In this document: piece by piece, positions 43,352-52,561 of the stretch
Layout of the letters: every line of letters begins with the position of its first letter
Numbering within the stretch: position 1 is the stretch's first letter
Assembly (NCBI RefSeq): GCF_003046175.1
Contig: NZ_PZZM01000001.1
Coordinates: 5,163,001-5,227,000, forward strand
Origin: Bosea sp. 124
GTDB lineage: Bacteria; Pseudomonadota; Alphaproteobacteria; Rhizobiales; Beijerinckiaceae
Direction of reading: 5' to 3'
DNA length: 64,000 nt
The notes under the pieces: generated by a model
The model's input: only the letters and a program-made list of their open reading frames with translations
Database searches by the model: none
Told to the model about the DNA's origin: nothing
Position numbers and translations under genes: made by a program

Positions 43352-44398
43352 ATGTCCGTCGCCGTCACGATCGAAGCCATCGACAAGCGGTTCCTGGCGT
43401 TCCCCGCGCTCCGGAACGTCTCGCTCGACATCCAGCCCGGCGAACTCGTCGCCTTGCTCGGGCCGTCCGGTTCCGGCAAGACGACGCTGCTGCGCCTGAT
43501 CGCGGGCCTCGAACAGGCGGATGCCGGGCGCGTGCTCTTCGGCGATGTCGATACGCGCGACCTGTCGCTGCGCGACCGACGGATCGGCTTCGTGTTCCAG
43601 CACTATGCGCTGTTCAAGACCATGACAGTGGCCGAGAACATCGCCTTCGGGCTGCGCTCCCGCCCCCGTGCGGAGCGGCCGGAGCGGGCCGAAATCACCC
43701 GCAGGGTCAAGGCCTTGCTCGAACTCGTTCAGTTGCCGAATCTGGAGCGACGCTACCCGAGCCAGCTTTCCGGCGGCCAGCGCCAGCGCGTCGCGCTGGC
43801 GCGCGCGCTCGCCATCGAGCCACAGGTCCTGCTGCTCGACGAGCCGTTCGGCGCGCTCGACGCCAAGATCCGCAAGGATCTGCGCGCCTGGCTGCGCGAC
43901 CTGCACAGCCGGACGGGCCATACCACCGTGTTCGTGACCCATGACCAGGAGGAGGCGCTCGAACTGGCCGACCGGGTCGCGATCCTGCATGAGGGGCGGC
44001 TGGAACAGGTCGGCACTCCGGACGATGTCTACGACCATCCGGCGACGCCCTTCGTCTGTGAATTCCTCGGCGAGGCCAACCGCCTGCCCGTCAAGATCGT
44101 CGGCAGCCAGGCCTTCCTCGACGACAGGCCGGTGCTGGGCGGGCTGACGCAGAACCAGGGCGGTCCCGCGGCGCTCTATGTCCGCCCGCATCACCTCAAG
44201 ATCGTCGACGAGGCGCCACTCTCCATCCCCGGCGTGGTCGAGCAGGTGCGCCGGACCGGCGCGCTCCGGCGCGCCGAGATCGCCGTCGCCGGGCTGGCGA
44301 AGCGGCTCGATCTCGACCTGACGAGCCAGGTCGCGCCCGCGATCGGCGAGCGGGTCCGGGTCAAGATCACCCACGCAACGGCTTTCGCGACGGCCTGA
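43352..44398 (+). CDS. cysA: Sulfate/thiosulfate ABC transporter ATP-binding protein CysA
   Basis: This is a 348-residue ATPase. Walker [17 protein letters not shown], signature [16 protein letters not shown], Walker [14 protein letters not shown] and [12 protein letters not shown] are intact. The C-terminal CysA-type TOBE region includes [10 protein letters not shown]. The ATG at 43352 is 16 bases after the cysW stop. It energises sulfate uptake. Confidence 0.95.
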   Translation: MSVAVTIEAIDKRFLAFPALRNVSLDIQPGELVALLGPSGSGKTTLLRLIAGLEQADAGRVLFGDVDTRDLSLRDRRIGFVFQHYALFKTMTVAENIAFGLRSRPRAERPERAEITRRVKALLELVQLPNLERRYPSQLSGGQRQRVALARALAIEPQVLLLDEPFGALDAKIRKDLRAWLRDLHSRTGHTTVFVTHDQEEALELADRVAILHEGRLEQVGTPDDVYDHPATPFVCEFLGEANRLPVKIVGSQAFLDDRPVLGGLTQNQGGPAALYVRPHHLKIVDEAPLSIPGVVEQVRRTGALRRAEIAVAGLAKRLDLDLTSQVAPAIGERVRVKITHATAFATA

Positions 44399-44556
44399 CA
44401 ATCGGGCGTGGCGGCGCGGTGTGCGGGCGTTCCGGCGCGCAGACCGGCACTGCACAGGCCGGGCGCGGAGTTTAATTCACTTCTTTCTTTGGATAATTTG
44501 AAAAAAACATCCACCTGATGTGAATTGAAGCAGCAACCGCATTCGCCTAGATTTCG

Positions 44557-44572
44557 TTCGGAATACAGAACG
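44557..44572 (+). promoter_or_regulatory. Candidate sulfur-regulon operator upstream of the sulfite reductase cluster
   Basis: TTC-GGAATACA-GAACG, extended as the inverted repeat CGTTC-N8-GAACG, 91 bases before the DUF2849 start codon. It shares the TTC-N8-GAACG pattern with 36874 and 40474. The preceding 80 bases (44470-44550) are unusually AT-rich and likely hold the promoter. Confidence 0.5.
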
Positions 44573-44663
44573 GGAGCGACGGCTCGGCTATGCTGCACCT
44601 CATCGACAGACAGGGCCCGGCCCGGGAGCGAAGCCGCCTCGCGGGCCGGCTCGGCGCCTTGTA

Positions 44664-45020
44664 ATGTCTGTCGCCGCCAAACGCCCGCCCCTGCCCGCGA
44701 TCCTGCTCGCCAACGACCTGCTCGATGGCGACGTCGTCTTCGCCACGACCGAGTCCGACGGTGTCATCGGCTGGACGCGCGATCCCGGACTCGCGCTGGT
44801 CGCGGCCGACGACGTCGCGGCGCTTCGCCTCGAAGGCTTCGCGGCTGCCGAACTGGCAGCCCAGCATGTCGTCGACGCCTATCTCGTCGATGTCGAGCTG
44901 GCTGCGGGCGGCCCCGTGCCGCGGCATTTCCGCGAGCGTTTCAAGACGCTCGGACCGAGCAACCGCCCCGATCTGGGCAAGCAGGCCGGCGAAGGCATCG
45001 CCCGTCGCCGGAGCGCGTGA
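44664..45020 (+). CDS. DUF2849 domain-containing protein (sulfite reductase cluster)
   Basis: This is a 118-residue small soluble protein beginning LPAILLANDLLDGDVVFAT and ending in a basic tail. DUF2849 proteins precede cysI in many alphaproteobacterial sulfite reductase operons; by conservation of position they are thought to serve sulfite reduction, but a biochemical role is not established to my knowledge. It ends three bases before cysI. Confidence 0.9.
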   Translation: MSVAAKRPPLPAILLANDLLDGDVVFATTESDGVIGWTRDPGLALVAADDVAALRLEGFAAAELAAQHVVDAYLVDVELAAGGPVPRHFRERFKTLGPSNRPDLGKQAGEGIARRRSA

Positions 45021-45023
45021 CCG

Positions 45024-46694
45024 ATGTATCGCTATGACGAGTTCGACGAGCGTTTCGTGCGCGACCGGGTCACGCAGTTTCGCGACCAGGTCGCCCGGCG
45101 GCTGGACGGCTCCCTCACCGAGGACGAGTTCAAGCCGCTGCGCCTGAAGAACGGCGTCTACCTCCAGCTCCACGCCTATATGCTGCGCATCGCCGTGCCC
45201 TACGGCACGCTGTCCGCGCGCCAGCTCCGGCAGCTTGCCGTGATCGGAGAGCGCTACGACCGCGGCTACGGCCATTTCACCACGCGCCAGAACCTACAGT
45301 TCAACTGGCCGAAGCTGCGCGACGTGCCGGCGATCCTGGACCTGCTCGCCGATGTCGAGATGCATTGCATCCAGACCTCGGGGAACTGCATCCGCAACGT
45401 CACGGCCGACCATTTCGCCGGCGTCGCCGCCGACGAGCTCGAGGATCCGCGCCCGGTCTGCGAACTGATCCGGCAATGGTCGAGCGCCCATCCCGAATTC
45501 AGCTACCTGCCGCGCAAGTTCAAGATCGCCGTCACCGGCGCGCAGCACGACCGCGCCGTGATCAAGGCGCACGACATCGGAATCCGGATCCTGAAGCATC
45601 CCCAGAGCGGCGAGGCCGGCTACGAGATCAGCGTCGGCGGCGGGCTCGGGCGCACCCCGATGATCGGCAAGGTCGTGCGCGACTTCCTGCCTAAGGCCGA
45701 CCTGCTCGCCTATCTCGAGGCGGTGATGCGGGTCTATAATCTCGAAGGCCGGCGCGACAACAAATACAAGGCGCGGGTCAAGATCCTCGTCCACGAGATC
45801 GGGACGGAGGAGTTCCGCCGCAGGGTCGAGGCCGAATTCGCCCTGCTCGACGGCCCCTCGGTCAATGCGGATCCCGAGGAACTCGCCCGCATCGCGAGCT
45901 ACTTCACGCCGCCCGCCTATGAGGTGTTGTCGCAAGACAGCGCGGCGCTTTCCGTCGCCCGGGCTGCGAACCCGGATTTCGCCCGCTGGGTCGACACCAA
46001 CCTCACCCAGCATCGCGTCGTCGGCTATACCGCCGTCACGATTTCGCTGAAGCCGGTCGGGCTGGCGCCGGGCGATGCAACCTCCGCGCAGATGAGGCTC
46101 GTCGCCGATCTCGCCGAGCGCTACTCCTTCGACGAGTTGCGCGTCACCCATGCTCAGAACCTCGTCCTGCCGCATGTCCGCAAAGACGATCTCTTCGCGA
46201 TCTGGCAGGCGCTCGTCCCCGCCGAACTCGCCACCGCCAATCTCGGGCTGATCACCGACATCATCGCCTGCCCCGGGCTCGACTACTGCGCGCTCGCCAC
46301 GGCGCGCTCGATCCCGATCGCGCAGGCGATCGCCCACCGCTTCGCCGATGCGCAGCGCCAGGCCGGGATCGGCGAGCTCAACATCAAGATTTCCGGCTGC
46401 ATCAATGCCTGCGGCCATCATCATGTCGGCCATATCGGCATTCTCGGCCTCGAAAAGCGCGGCATCGAATCCTATCAGATCACGATCGGCGGCGACGCGA
46501 CCGAAAATGCGGCGATCGGCGAGATCCTTGGCCCCGGCCTGCCGGCCGAGGAGGTGCCCGACGCGATCGAAGCGATCGTCGGCGTCTATGAGAGCGAGCG
46601 GCAAGACGGTGAGCGCTTCATCGAGACGGTGAGACGTGTCGGGCTCGTGCCGTTCAAGGCTGCCTTCAGGGAGCTGACCGATGCTGCTGCTTGA
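45024..46694 (+). CDS. cysI: Ferredoxin-type nitrite/sulfite reductase (siroheme, 4Fe-4S)
   Basis: This is a 556-residue single-subunit sulfite (or nitrite) reductase. It has the paired half-domains, the GYGHFTTRQNLQFNWPKL substrate region, and the cluster motif CPGLDYCALA (about 415-424) with GCINACGHHHVG (about 453-464) that binds the [4Fe-4S]-siroheme centre. No flavoprotein CysJ is in the window, so electrons probably come from a ferredoxin. Cotranscription with DUF2849 and DUF934 and the upstream sulfur motif support sulfite over nitrite. Confidence 0.93.
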   Translation: MYRYDEFDERFVRDRVTQFRDQVARRLDGSLTEDEFKPLRLKNGVYLQLHAYMLRIAVPYGTLSARQLRQLAVIGERYDRGYGHFTTRQNLQFNWPKLRDVPAILDLLADVEMHCIQTSGNCIRNVTADHFAGVAADELEDPRPVCELIRQWSSAHPEFSYLPRKFKIAVTGAQHDRAVIKAHDIGIRILKHPQSGEAGYEISVGGGLGRTPMIGKVVRDFLPKADLLAYLEAVMRVYNLEGRRDNKYKARVKILVHEIGTEEFRRRVEAEFALLDGPSVNADPEELARIASYFTPPAYEVLSQDSAALSVARAANPDFARWVDTNLTQHRVVGYTAVTISLKPVGLAPGDATSAQMRLVADLAERYSFDELRVTHAQNLVLPHVRKDDLFAIWQALVPAELATANLGLITDIIACPGLDYCALATARSIPIAQAIAHRFADAQRQAGIGELNIKISGCINACGHHHVGHIGILGLEKRGIESYQITIGGDATENAAIGEILGPGLPAEEVPDAIEAIVGVYESERQDGERFIETVRRVGLVPFKAAFRELTDAAA

Positions 46695-47202
46695 TCGCAA
46701 CGGCGCCGTCGAGGACGGCTGGACCCGCACGGAGGGGGCCGCGATCGGCAACCTGTCGCAGGCGCTGGTCAGTTTCGAGGCGCTGCCCGATGCCCTCTCC
46801 CAGCTCGCACCGGGTCAGCAGGTCGGCGTTCTGCTTTCCAACGCGCTTCCGGCTTCGGCGCTCGAACCCTTCCTGAAGAGGTTGTCGCTCGTCGCCATCG
46901 CCTTTCCGGCCTTCGCGGATGGCCGTGGCTTCAGTCTGGCGAAGGCTATCCGGCGCGCCGGCTATGCGGGCGTGCTGCGCGCCTCCGGCCCGCTGATCCC
47001 CGACCAGTTCGACTATGCGCTGGCCTGCGGCTTCGACGAGATCGAACTGCCCGAGGGCAGCGCGGCGCGGCAGAGCGTGCTGCAATGGCAGCAGGCGCGG
47101 GGCCGGCTGAGCCAGACCTATCAGCGCGGCTATCGCCGCGAGGGCAACATCCTGGACCGCCGCCGGATCGCGCGCGCCGCAGCCGGCAGCGCGGCCACCT
47201 GA
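46681..47202 (+). CDS. DUF934 domain-containing protein (sulfite reductase cluster)
   Basis: This 173-residue protein overlaps cysI by 14 bases. It carries the family pattern 'GVLLSNALPASALEPFLKRLSLVAIAFPAFADGRGFS' and GYAGVLRASGPLIPDQF. DUF934 genes almost always follow cysI in alpha- and betaproteobacteria. Its role is thought to be auxiliary in sulfite reduction. Confidence 0.92.
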   Translation: MLLLDRNGAVEDGWTRTEGAAIGNLSQALVSFEALPDALSQLAPGQQVGVLLSNALPASALEPFLKRLSLVAIAFPAFADGRGFSLAKAIRRAGYAGVLRASGPLIPDQFDYALACGFDEIELPEGSAARQSVLQWQQARGRLSQTYQRGYRREGNILDRRRIARAAAGSAAT

Positions 47203-47206
47203 CCCG

Positions 47207-47437
47207 ATGAGCCAGGGCGCCAAGGACGGGGAGGCAACCGAGATGGGCAGGACGACGGGTTGGGACGAGGACACCTCGCCGCGCGTGATCGCGGATTTCC
47301 TGCCGCGCAGCCCGCGTGAGCGCTGGCTCGAACTCGGCCTCCGGCTGCTGGTCGTGGCGCTGCTCTGCGGCTGGTTCTTCATGCCGCGCCCCGGCGTCGA
47401 TGCGCGCGGGCCGGCGCCTCAGACGACGCCGCGCTGA
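47207..47437 (+). CDS. Small single-pass membrane protein (76 aa), hypothetical
   Basis: A 76-residue protein begins five bases after DUF934 and is probably in the same transcript. The N-terminal 45 residues are polar (DEDTSPRVIADFLPRSPRERWLEL), followed by one hydrophobic helix (LGLRLLVVALLCGWFFM) and a short Pro-rich tail. I do not recognise a family. In-frame ATGs at 47207 and 47243 are candidate starts. Confidence 0.6.
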   Translation: MSQGAKDGEATEMGRTTGWDEDTSPRVIADFLPRSPRERWLELGLRLLVVALLCGWFFMPRPGVDARGPAPQTTPR

Positions 47438-47576
47438 GGCGCGCCCGGCAGCCTGGAGCAGGATGCCGAAGCGGCAACCCGTTCGCGGCCGCCATCATCC
47501 TCCGTGCTTTCGATGAGAGATCGATTCAGGCTCCGGGTGGACCAGCTTATGATTCCACCTGAAATCGTCCTGCCGT

Positions 47577-48497
47577 CTAGCCGCCGACCAGCTTCAGGCC
47601 TGGCTCCGGCCAAGGCATTTCGATGAGCTGTCCGGTGCCCGACAGGGTCATCCAGGCGGTCTTCCGGTCGGGGCCGCCGAAGCAGATATTGGTGGTAATT
47701 GGATCGCCGGTCGGGACCTGCCGCAGCACCCCGCCCTGCGGGCTGACCACGGTGATGCAGCCGGAGATCAGCGTCGCGATGCAGATGTTGCCGCTTTCGG
47801 ATACGGCAAGGCTGTCGAAGCGCTGATAGCCCGGCAGCGTGAGCAGGATCCTGCCACCATGCGGTGACGGGAACGGGGCGCGCCTGACCACGCCCGGAGC
47901 CTCCAGATCGAACGCCCAGAGCCGCCCGGTCTCGGTCTCGGCAGCATAGAGCGTCGCGCCGTCCGGCGAGAGGCCGATGCCGTTGGGCATGGTCATCGGA
48001 TAGGCGATCTCGACGATGCGCGAACCGTCGGCCAACCCGTAATAGAGCCCGCCATTCATCCGCATGCGCGGATACATCTTGCCCATATCGGTGAAATAGA
48101 AGCCGCCATGGGCATCGAAGACGATGTCGTTGGGGCCGCAGAGCGGATGGTCGCCGCAGCGCGTGTAGAGCACGCTGAGCTGGCCCGTCTTCAGGTCGAG
48201 CCGCTCGATGCGGCCGCCGGCATAACCTTCCGGCACGCCCGGCTTCGTGCGGTTGAAGCCCGACACCTTCTGGAACAGGAAGCCGCCATTGTTGCAGATG
48301 TAGAGCGCGCCATCGGGCCCGAGTGCCAGCCCGTTCGGCCCGCCATCGAGCTGGGCGACGATCTCGACCGCTCCGCCGGGCATAACCCGTGTGATGGTCT
48401 TGCGCTCGATCTCGACGAGCAGGATCGAGCCATCGGCGCAGGCGATCGGGCCTTCGGGAAACTGCAATCCCGAGGCGAGAACACGGTGCTGAGTCAT
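47577..48497 (-). CDS. SMP-30/gluconolactonase/LRE family protein
   Basis: This is a 306-residue six-bladed beta-propeller lactonase. The metal ligands expected for the family are visible: Glu in LQFPEGP near the N-terminus, Asn in CGPNDIVFD and Asp in QRFDSLAVS. The start is the ATG at 48497 (MTQHRVLASGLQFPEGP); the longer frame adds unrelated sequence. It likely opens a sugar lactone. It follows a LysR gene on the same strand with a 266-base gap, and is convergent with the sulfite reductase operon. The 48498-48763 gap shows no gene. Confidence 0.9.
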   Translation of the reverse strand: MTQHRVLASGLQFPEGPIACADGSILLVEIERKTITRVMPGGAVEIVAQLDGGPNGLALGPDGALYICNNGGFLFQKVSGFNRTKPGVPEGYAGGRIERLDLKTGQLSVLYTRCGDHPLCGPNDIVFDAHGGFYFTDMGKMYPRMRMNGGLYYGLADGSRIVEIAYPMTMPNGIGLSPDGATLYAAETETGRLWAFDLEAPGVVRRAPFPSPHGGRILLTLPGYQRFDSLAVSESGNICIATLISGCITVVSPQGGVLRQVPTGDPITTNICFGGPDRKTAWMTLSGTGQLIEMPWPEPGLKLVGG

Positions 48498-48763
48498 GGG
48501 CAGGCTTCTCCTTGGTCGTTTCCATGGCAGGCCCGTCCGCGGCGAAGGCCGCGTCGCCCCAGGTCCTGGCAAAATGGGCTGGAATATGGGCGCGACCATC
48601 GACACCGGGACTCTGCGGCCCCTGGCTGCTTGGCAGCATCGACGGTTCGACCAGGATTGTTAGGGGGCTCCTGCCGCAACGTCCATCGGATATCCGGCAG
48701 GCTTTCGCGATTCCCCGGAAGCTCCCGGCGGGGCTTTCAAACGCCGACGCATCGGTCCGCGCG

Positions 48764-49699
48764 TCAGGCCGCCCTGTCTGCGCCGAAACCGGACGACCGG
48801 CTCTCGCACTCCTCGGCCTCCGCCAGGATCCAGTCCGCAAAGGCCTGCACCCGCGCCGACTTCTGGCGCTCGGGATGGAAGCCGAGGCAATAGGCCCATT
48901 CGGTCCGGGCCCGCAGCGGAAACGGCGCGACGAGGCGCCCGCTCTTCAGATCGTCCTCGACGAAGGCGAGCTGGGAGATCACGACGCCCAGTTCGTCGAT
49001 CACCGCCTGATAGGCCAGCGCGGCATTCTCGAACTTCAGCCCGGCATTGCCGTCGACGCCCGTGACGCCCGCAGCCTGAAGCCATGTCGGCCAATCCAGC
49101 GGCCGGTTCAGCGAGCAGAGCAGCACATGCAGGGAGAGATCCTGCGGCGTCTCGAGCGGCAGGCCGTTCTTGAGCAGGCCAGGCGCGCAGACCGGCAGCA
49201 GGACCTCCCCGAGCAGCCGCCGGTGATGTGAGCCGGAAGGCGGCTTCGCCCATGAGAAGATCGAGATGTCGACGTCCTCTCGGTTGAAGTCGGCGACTTC
49301 ATGCGAGGTCGTGATCTGGACGTCGATACCGGGATGACGGGCGTGGAAGCGCAGGAGGCGGGGCACCAGCCAGCGCATCGCGAAGGTCGGCGGCAGCTTC
49401 AGCCGCAGCCTGTGCTCGTCGCGCGAATGCCTGAGCTGCAGCGCCCCGGCCTCAATCTGATCGAGCGCAGCCCGCACCACCCTGAAATAGGAAGCGCCCT
49501 GGGCCGTCAGCTCGACGCCGCCCCGGACCCGGCGGAACAGCGGCGCCTGCACCCAATCCTCCAGGATCGCGATGTGCCGGCTGACCGCCCCCTGCGACAC
49601 GCACAACTCCGCGGCGGCGCGGGTGAAGCTCAGATTGCGGGCCGCCACCTCGAAGGCGCGCACGGCATTGAGCGGCGGAAGCTGTCGCAGCATGGACAT
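48764..49699 (-). CDS. LysR-family transcriptional regulator (GcvA-like)
   Basis: This is a 311-residue LTTR. The N-terminal helix-turn-helix reads LPPLNAVRAFEVAARNLSFTRAAAELCVSQGAVSRHIAILE, and FRVVRAALDQIEAG links to the effector domain, which contains the FEDxIGxAP-like IVTTSHEVADFNREDVDISIF region. The pattern is closest to the GcvA/AmpR group. Starts at 49699 and 49693 are both possible. The gene reads away from the LeuB-like remnant at 49956; its target may be the SMP-30 gene or a lost neighbour. Confidence 0.9.
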   Translation of the reverse strand: MSMLRQLPPLNAVRAFEVAARNLSFTRAAAELCVSQGAVSRHIAILEDWVQAPLFRRVRGGVELTAQGASYFRVVRAALDQIEAGALQLRHSRDEHRLRLKLPPTFAMRWLVPRLLRFHARHPGIDVQITTSHEVADFNREDVDISIFSWAKPPSGSHHRRLLGEVLLPVCAPGLLKNGLPLETPQDLSLHVLLCSLNRPLDWPTWLQAAGVTGVDGNAGLKFENAALAYQAVIDELGVVISQLAFVEDDLKSGRLVAPFPLRARTEWAYCLGFHPERQKSARVQAFADWILAEAEECESRSSGFGADRAA

Positions 49700-49955
49700 C
49701 TGGCGGCTTTCCGATGTTGCGCTGAAAGGCCCGGCGCCCGGCGCCGACGAAGCCATGCGATCGGCAGGACGGCCGCGCCGGGACGCAGGGCCGAGGCCGC
49801 AGGCGATCTAATTTCCTGATGACAGCATGAGGTAATTATCATTGCCTCTCAAACCATTTCTTCCCAAGGTCCATCAAATTTATAAAAGACGGAGGAAATG
49901 CGATGCCGGGAGGTGCTTCATCGGCGAAGCGGCCAGCGGTCAGGGCGAAGGCATC

Positions 49956-50174
49956 ATGACGCTCGCGCCGTCCGGCAGGACGGCCGAGGCACCGGGCCGA
50001 CCCGGCTTTCGGTTGCGCGCCGACCCGATCGCGACAAAAATCCAGGCCGCGACCAGCTCCGTGCTCAGTGACGGCTATCGCACCGCCGACATCTTCGAGC
50101 CCGGCACGATGAAGCCCGGCACGCAAGCGATGGGCGAGGCGGTGGCGGCCGCGATGAAGCGCCTGCCGCACTGA
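49956..50174 (+). pseudogene. C-terminal remnant of an isopropylmalate/tartrate dehydrogenase-like gene
   Basis: The open frame encodes 72 residues from the ATG at 49956. The last 45 (from 50040) read [19 protein letters not shown] then [16 protein letters not shown], matching the extreme C-terminus of LeuB/TtuC-type beta-decarboxylating dehydrogenases. The short preceding ADPIAT may be the rest of their conserved ANP(I)A motif. The catalytic core, about 280 residues, is missing, so this is a deletion remnant. The intact D-2-hydroxyacid dehydrogenase gene follows 54 bases later. Confidence 0.6.
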
Positions 50175-50227
50175 CAGGGTTGAAGCCGGCAAGCCGCGTC
50201 GCGGGCGGCAGGCATCTTTGAGAGGAT

Positions 50228-51196
50228 ATGACGTTGAGCGCTCAGTATGTGGTGAAGGTTGCTGATTGCGACCATGGCTCGATCGATATCGAGCGCGGCG
50301 TCCTGCGCGAGGCCTGCCCTTCCCTGCCCTGGCTCAACTGCCGCACCGAGGACGCCGTCATCGCGCAATGCGCCGACACGGAAGCGCTGCTGATCATGTA
50401 CGCGCCACTGACGCGGCGTGTGCTCGGGCATCTGACATCCTGCAAGTCCATCGTCCGCTACGGCGTTGGCGTCGACACGATCGATCTCCGGGCGGCGGCA
50501 GACCTCGGCATCATCGTCAGCAACGTGCCCGATTACGGCACGCAGGAGGTCGCCGACCACGCTCTCGCGCTGATGATGTGCCTGACCCGCAAGATCGTCA
50601 GGGCCAACGCCCAGGTGAAGCGCGGAGAGTGGGATTTCCGGCAGATGCGGCCGGTCCATCGGCTCCAGGTCCAGACCGCCGGCCTCATCGGGATGGGGCG
50701 CATCGGCCAGGCGATGGCGCACAAGGTCCATGCGCTCGGGATGCGCGTCATCGCCTTCGATCCCGCCGCCGCCCCCGAGCATGTGCCCGATTATGTCGAG
50801 ATGGTCGGGCTGGAGGAGCTGCTGCGCGCGTCCGATGTCGTCTCGGTGCATTGCCCGCTGACGGAGCGCACGCGCAACCTGCTGAGCGAAGACAGGCTTC
50901 GGCTGATGAAGCCGATCGCCTATCTGGTGAACACCGCGCGCGGCAATCTCGTCGACGAGGCGGCTCTCGACAGGCTTCTCTCCGAGGGCAGGCTCGCGGG
51001 CGCGGGCTTCGATGTCTTCGGCATCGAGCCGCCGCCTGCGGATTATCCGCTGCTCCGGCACGAGACCTTCATCTGCTCGCCGCATATGGCCTGGCATTCC
51101 GACGAGGCCGAGCGCGATCTGAAGCGCAGCGCCGCGGAGGAGGCGCTGCGCGTCTTGCGCGGAGAGCCGCCGAAGTATCAGGTGAACCGCTTCTGA
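50228..51196 (+). CDS. D-isomer-specific 2-hydroxyacid dehydrogenase
   Basis: This is a 322-residue NAD-dependent dehydrogenase of the PGDH/CtBP superfamily. The NAD loop is GLIGMGRIGQAMAHKV, the catalytic Arg lies in the VRYGVG/VNTARGNLVDEAAL region, Glu in FGIEPPP and His in SPHMAWHSDEAERD. A GAGAGG site precedes the ATG at 50228. It likely reduces or oxidises a 2-hydroxy acid. It is 12 bases from the zinc dehydrogenase gene, so the pair probably serves one pathway for a sugar acid or polyol. Confidence 0.92.
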   Translation: MTLSAQYVVKVADCDHGSIDIERGVLREACPSLPWLNCRTEDAVIAQCADTEALLIMYAPLTRRVLGHLTSCKSIVRYGVGVDTIDLRAAADLGIIVSNVPDYGTQEVADHALALMMCLTRKIVRANAQVKRGEWDFRQMRPVHRLQVQTAGLIGMGRIGQAMAHKVHALGMRVIAFDPAAAPEHVPDYVEMVGLEELLRASDVVSVHCPLTERTRNLLSEDRLRLMKPIAYLVNTARGNLVDEAALDRLLSEGRLAGAGFDVFGIEPPPADYPLLRHETFICSPHMAWHSDEAERDLKRSAAEEALRVLRGEPPKYQVNRF

Positions 51197-51208
51197 GGGA
51201 ATGACGCC

Positions 51209-52210
51209 ATGAAGAGCATCGTTTATCGCAACCCGCGCGAGGTCGAGATCGAGGACAAGCCGCTGCCCCGGATCGCGGAAGGCGAAGCCCTGATCCGGGT
51301 CTCGCACGTCGGCGTCTGCGGCACCGATCTGAACATCTATCAGGGCGCCCATCCGCGGGTGAAGGCGCCGCTGATCATGGGACACGAGTTCTCGGGCACG
51401 ATCGAGGGCGGCCCCTCCTCCCTGCCGAAGGGCACGCCCGTCACGGTCTATCCGCTGCTGTCCTGCGGGCGCTGCGCGCCCTGCCGAAGCGGGCGGCCCC
51501 ATGTCTGCGAGCAGCTTCGGCTGATCGGGATCGATTGCGACGGCGGCATGGCCGAATACGTCAAGGCGCCCGTCGACAAGATCGTCCGGCTGCCCGAGAG
51601 CCTGTCGCTGCGCGACGGCGCCTTCGTCGAGCCACTCTCGGTCGGCGTCCACGCGGTGCGCCGCTCCGGCTACAAGCCGGGCGACACCACCGTGGTCTTC
51701 GGCGCGGGCCCGATCGGCTTCTGCGTCGCCTCCTGCCTGCGCTATTTCGGCGCCTCCGAGGTCATCCTGATCGAGGCCAATCCCTATCGGCTCGATGTCG
51801 CCCGCAAGCTCGGCTTCACCACGATCGACGCCACCAGCGAGGACGTCGTCGCCAAGGTCCGCGACTACACGAACGGCCAGGGCGCCGATCTCGCCTTCGA
51901 CTGCGCCGCCCATCCGAGCGTCCAGACGCATCTGCTGGAGATCCTGCGGGTGCAGGGAACCGCCGTGGTCGTGGGCTCGTACAAGGCCCCGCCGCCGGTC
52001 GATCTGCTGAAGGTCGAGTTCCGGGAACTGACCCTGATCGGCATCCGCGTCTATGAGCCGCGCGATTACGACATCGCCATCCGCATCCTCGAAAGCGGCT
52101 CCGTCGACCTCGCCCCGTTGCTCTCCGAATCCGAGCCCGAGACCGCGCCCGGCGTGTTCGAAAGTCTCGTCAAAGGGTCCGACAACATCAAGGTGCTCTT
52201 TCGTTTCTAG
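51209..52210 (+). CDS. Zinc-dependent alcohol dehydrogenase, sorbitol/threonine dehydrogenase-like
   Basis: This is a 333-residue MDR enzyme with both zincs. The catalytic zinc is bound by C37 (GVCGTD) and H59-E60 (GHEFSG). The structural zinc uses C86, C89, C92 and C100 (SCGRCAPCRSGRPHVC). The NAD loop VVFGAGPIGFCVASCL is at about 168-183. The class includes L-idonate, sorbitol, galactitol and threonine dehydrogenases. With the preceding D-2-hydroxyacid dehydrogenase, a sugar-acid or polyol substrate is the best guess. Confidence 0.92.
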   Translation: MKSIVYRNPREVEIEDKPLPRIAEGEALIRVSHVGVCGTDLNIYQGAHPRVKAPLIMGHEFSGTIEGGPSSLPKGTPVTVYPLLSCGRCAPCRSGRPHVCEQLRLIGIDCDGGMAEYVKAPVDKIVRLPESLSLRDGAFVEPLSVGVHAVRRSGYKPGDTTVVFGAGPIGFCVASCLRYFGASEVILIEANPYRLDVARKLGFTTIDATSEDVVAKVRDYTNGQGADLAFDCAAHPSVQTHLLEILRVQGTAVVVGSYKAPPPVDLLKVEFRELTLIGIRVYEPRDYDIAIRILESGSVDLAPLLSESEPETAPGVFESLVKGSDNIKVLFRF

Positions 52211-52356
52211 GCGCGCTCCCGCCTGCGGCAAAAGATGGCGGCGGGCCGCGATGCCCGCTGCGGTCGACAGCCGATATCGACGGAAGTGAACGACCGATCG
52301 CCGTGCCGGCGGCAGGCTGCGATCTCGCGCCGGCACGCACGACCGACGACGAATAG

Positions 52357-52364
52357 TGTCGACA
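52357..52364. promoter_or_regulatory. Candidate operator TGTCGACA (distal copy)
   Basis: A perfect palindrome TGTCGACA, here extended to GTGTCGACAC (52356-52365), preceded by TA. It shares the 11-mer TAGTGTCGACA with the copy at 52554. Three copies elsewhere in the window appear to be background, so weight rests on the paired location. Confidence 0.35.
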
Positions 52365-52553
52365 CAATCGTGATGATATGGCGAAATCACTCGCCACGGA
52401 CACAGCTTCTCCATCGGGCGGCGGTCGCCCGCGCAGCGCAAGGCGCTCGGGCTTCTTGAAAACCCAGCCTATTCCGCGATGATCTGGGCAGCAGACTCCG
52501 GGGGCGCGCCCCAGTCTATGTCGGAAAATTTAGTGCACAATGCATTATTTTAG

Positions 52554-52561
52554 TGTCGACA
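52554..52561. promoter_or_regulatory. Candidate operator TGTCGACA (proximal copy)
   Basis: The second copy, in TTTAGTGTCGACAGTCAT, lies 117 bases before the TRAP binding-protein start and directly before a -35-like TTGACC (52567). A third related copy (AATGTCGACAGAT) lies upstream of the M29 gene at 59937. Confidence 0.4.

Noticed and set aside
47525..47563. Inverted repeat TTCAGG...GTGGA/TCCACCTGAA between the convergent sulfite reductase and SMP-30 genes
   Set aside because: The arms need a six-base bulge and no T-run is present, so a bidirectional terminator is not convincing.
50075..52441. 788-codon minus-strand frame opposite the D-2-hydroxyacid and zinc dehydrogenases
   Set aside because: Both opposite-strand genes have complete catalytic motifs; this frame has none.
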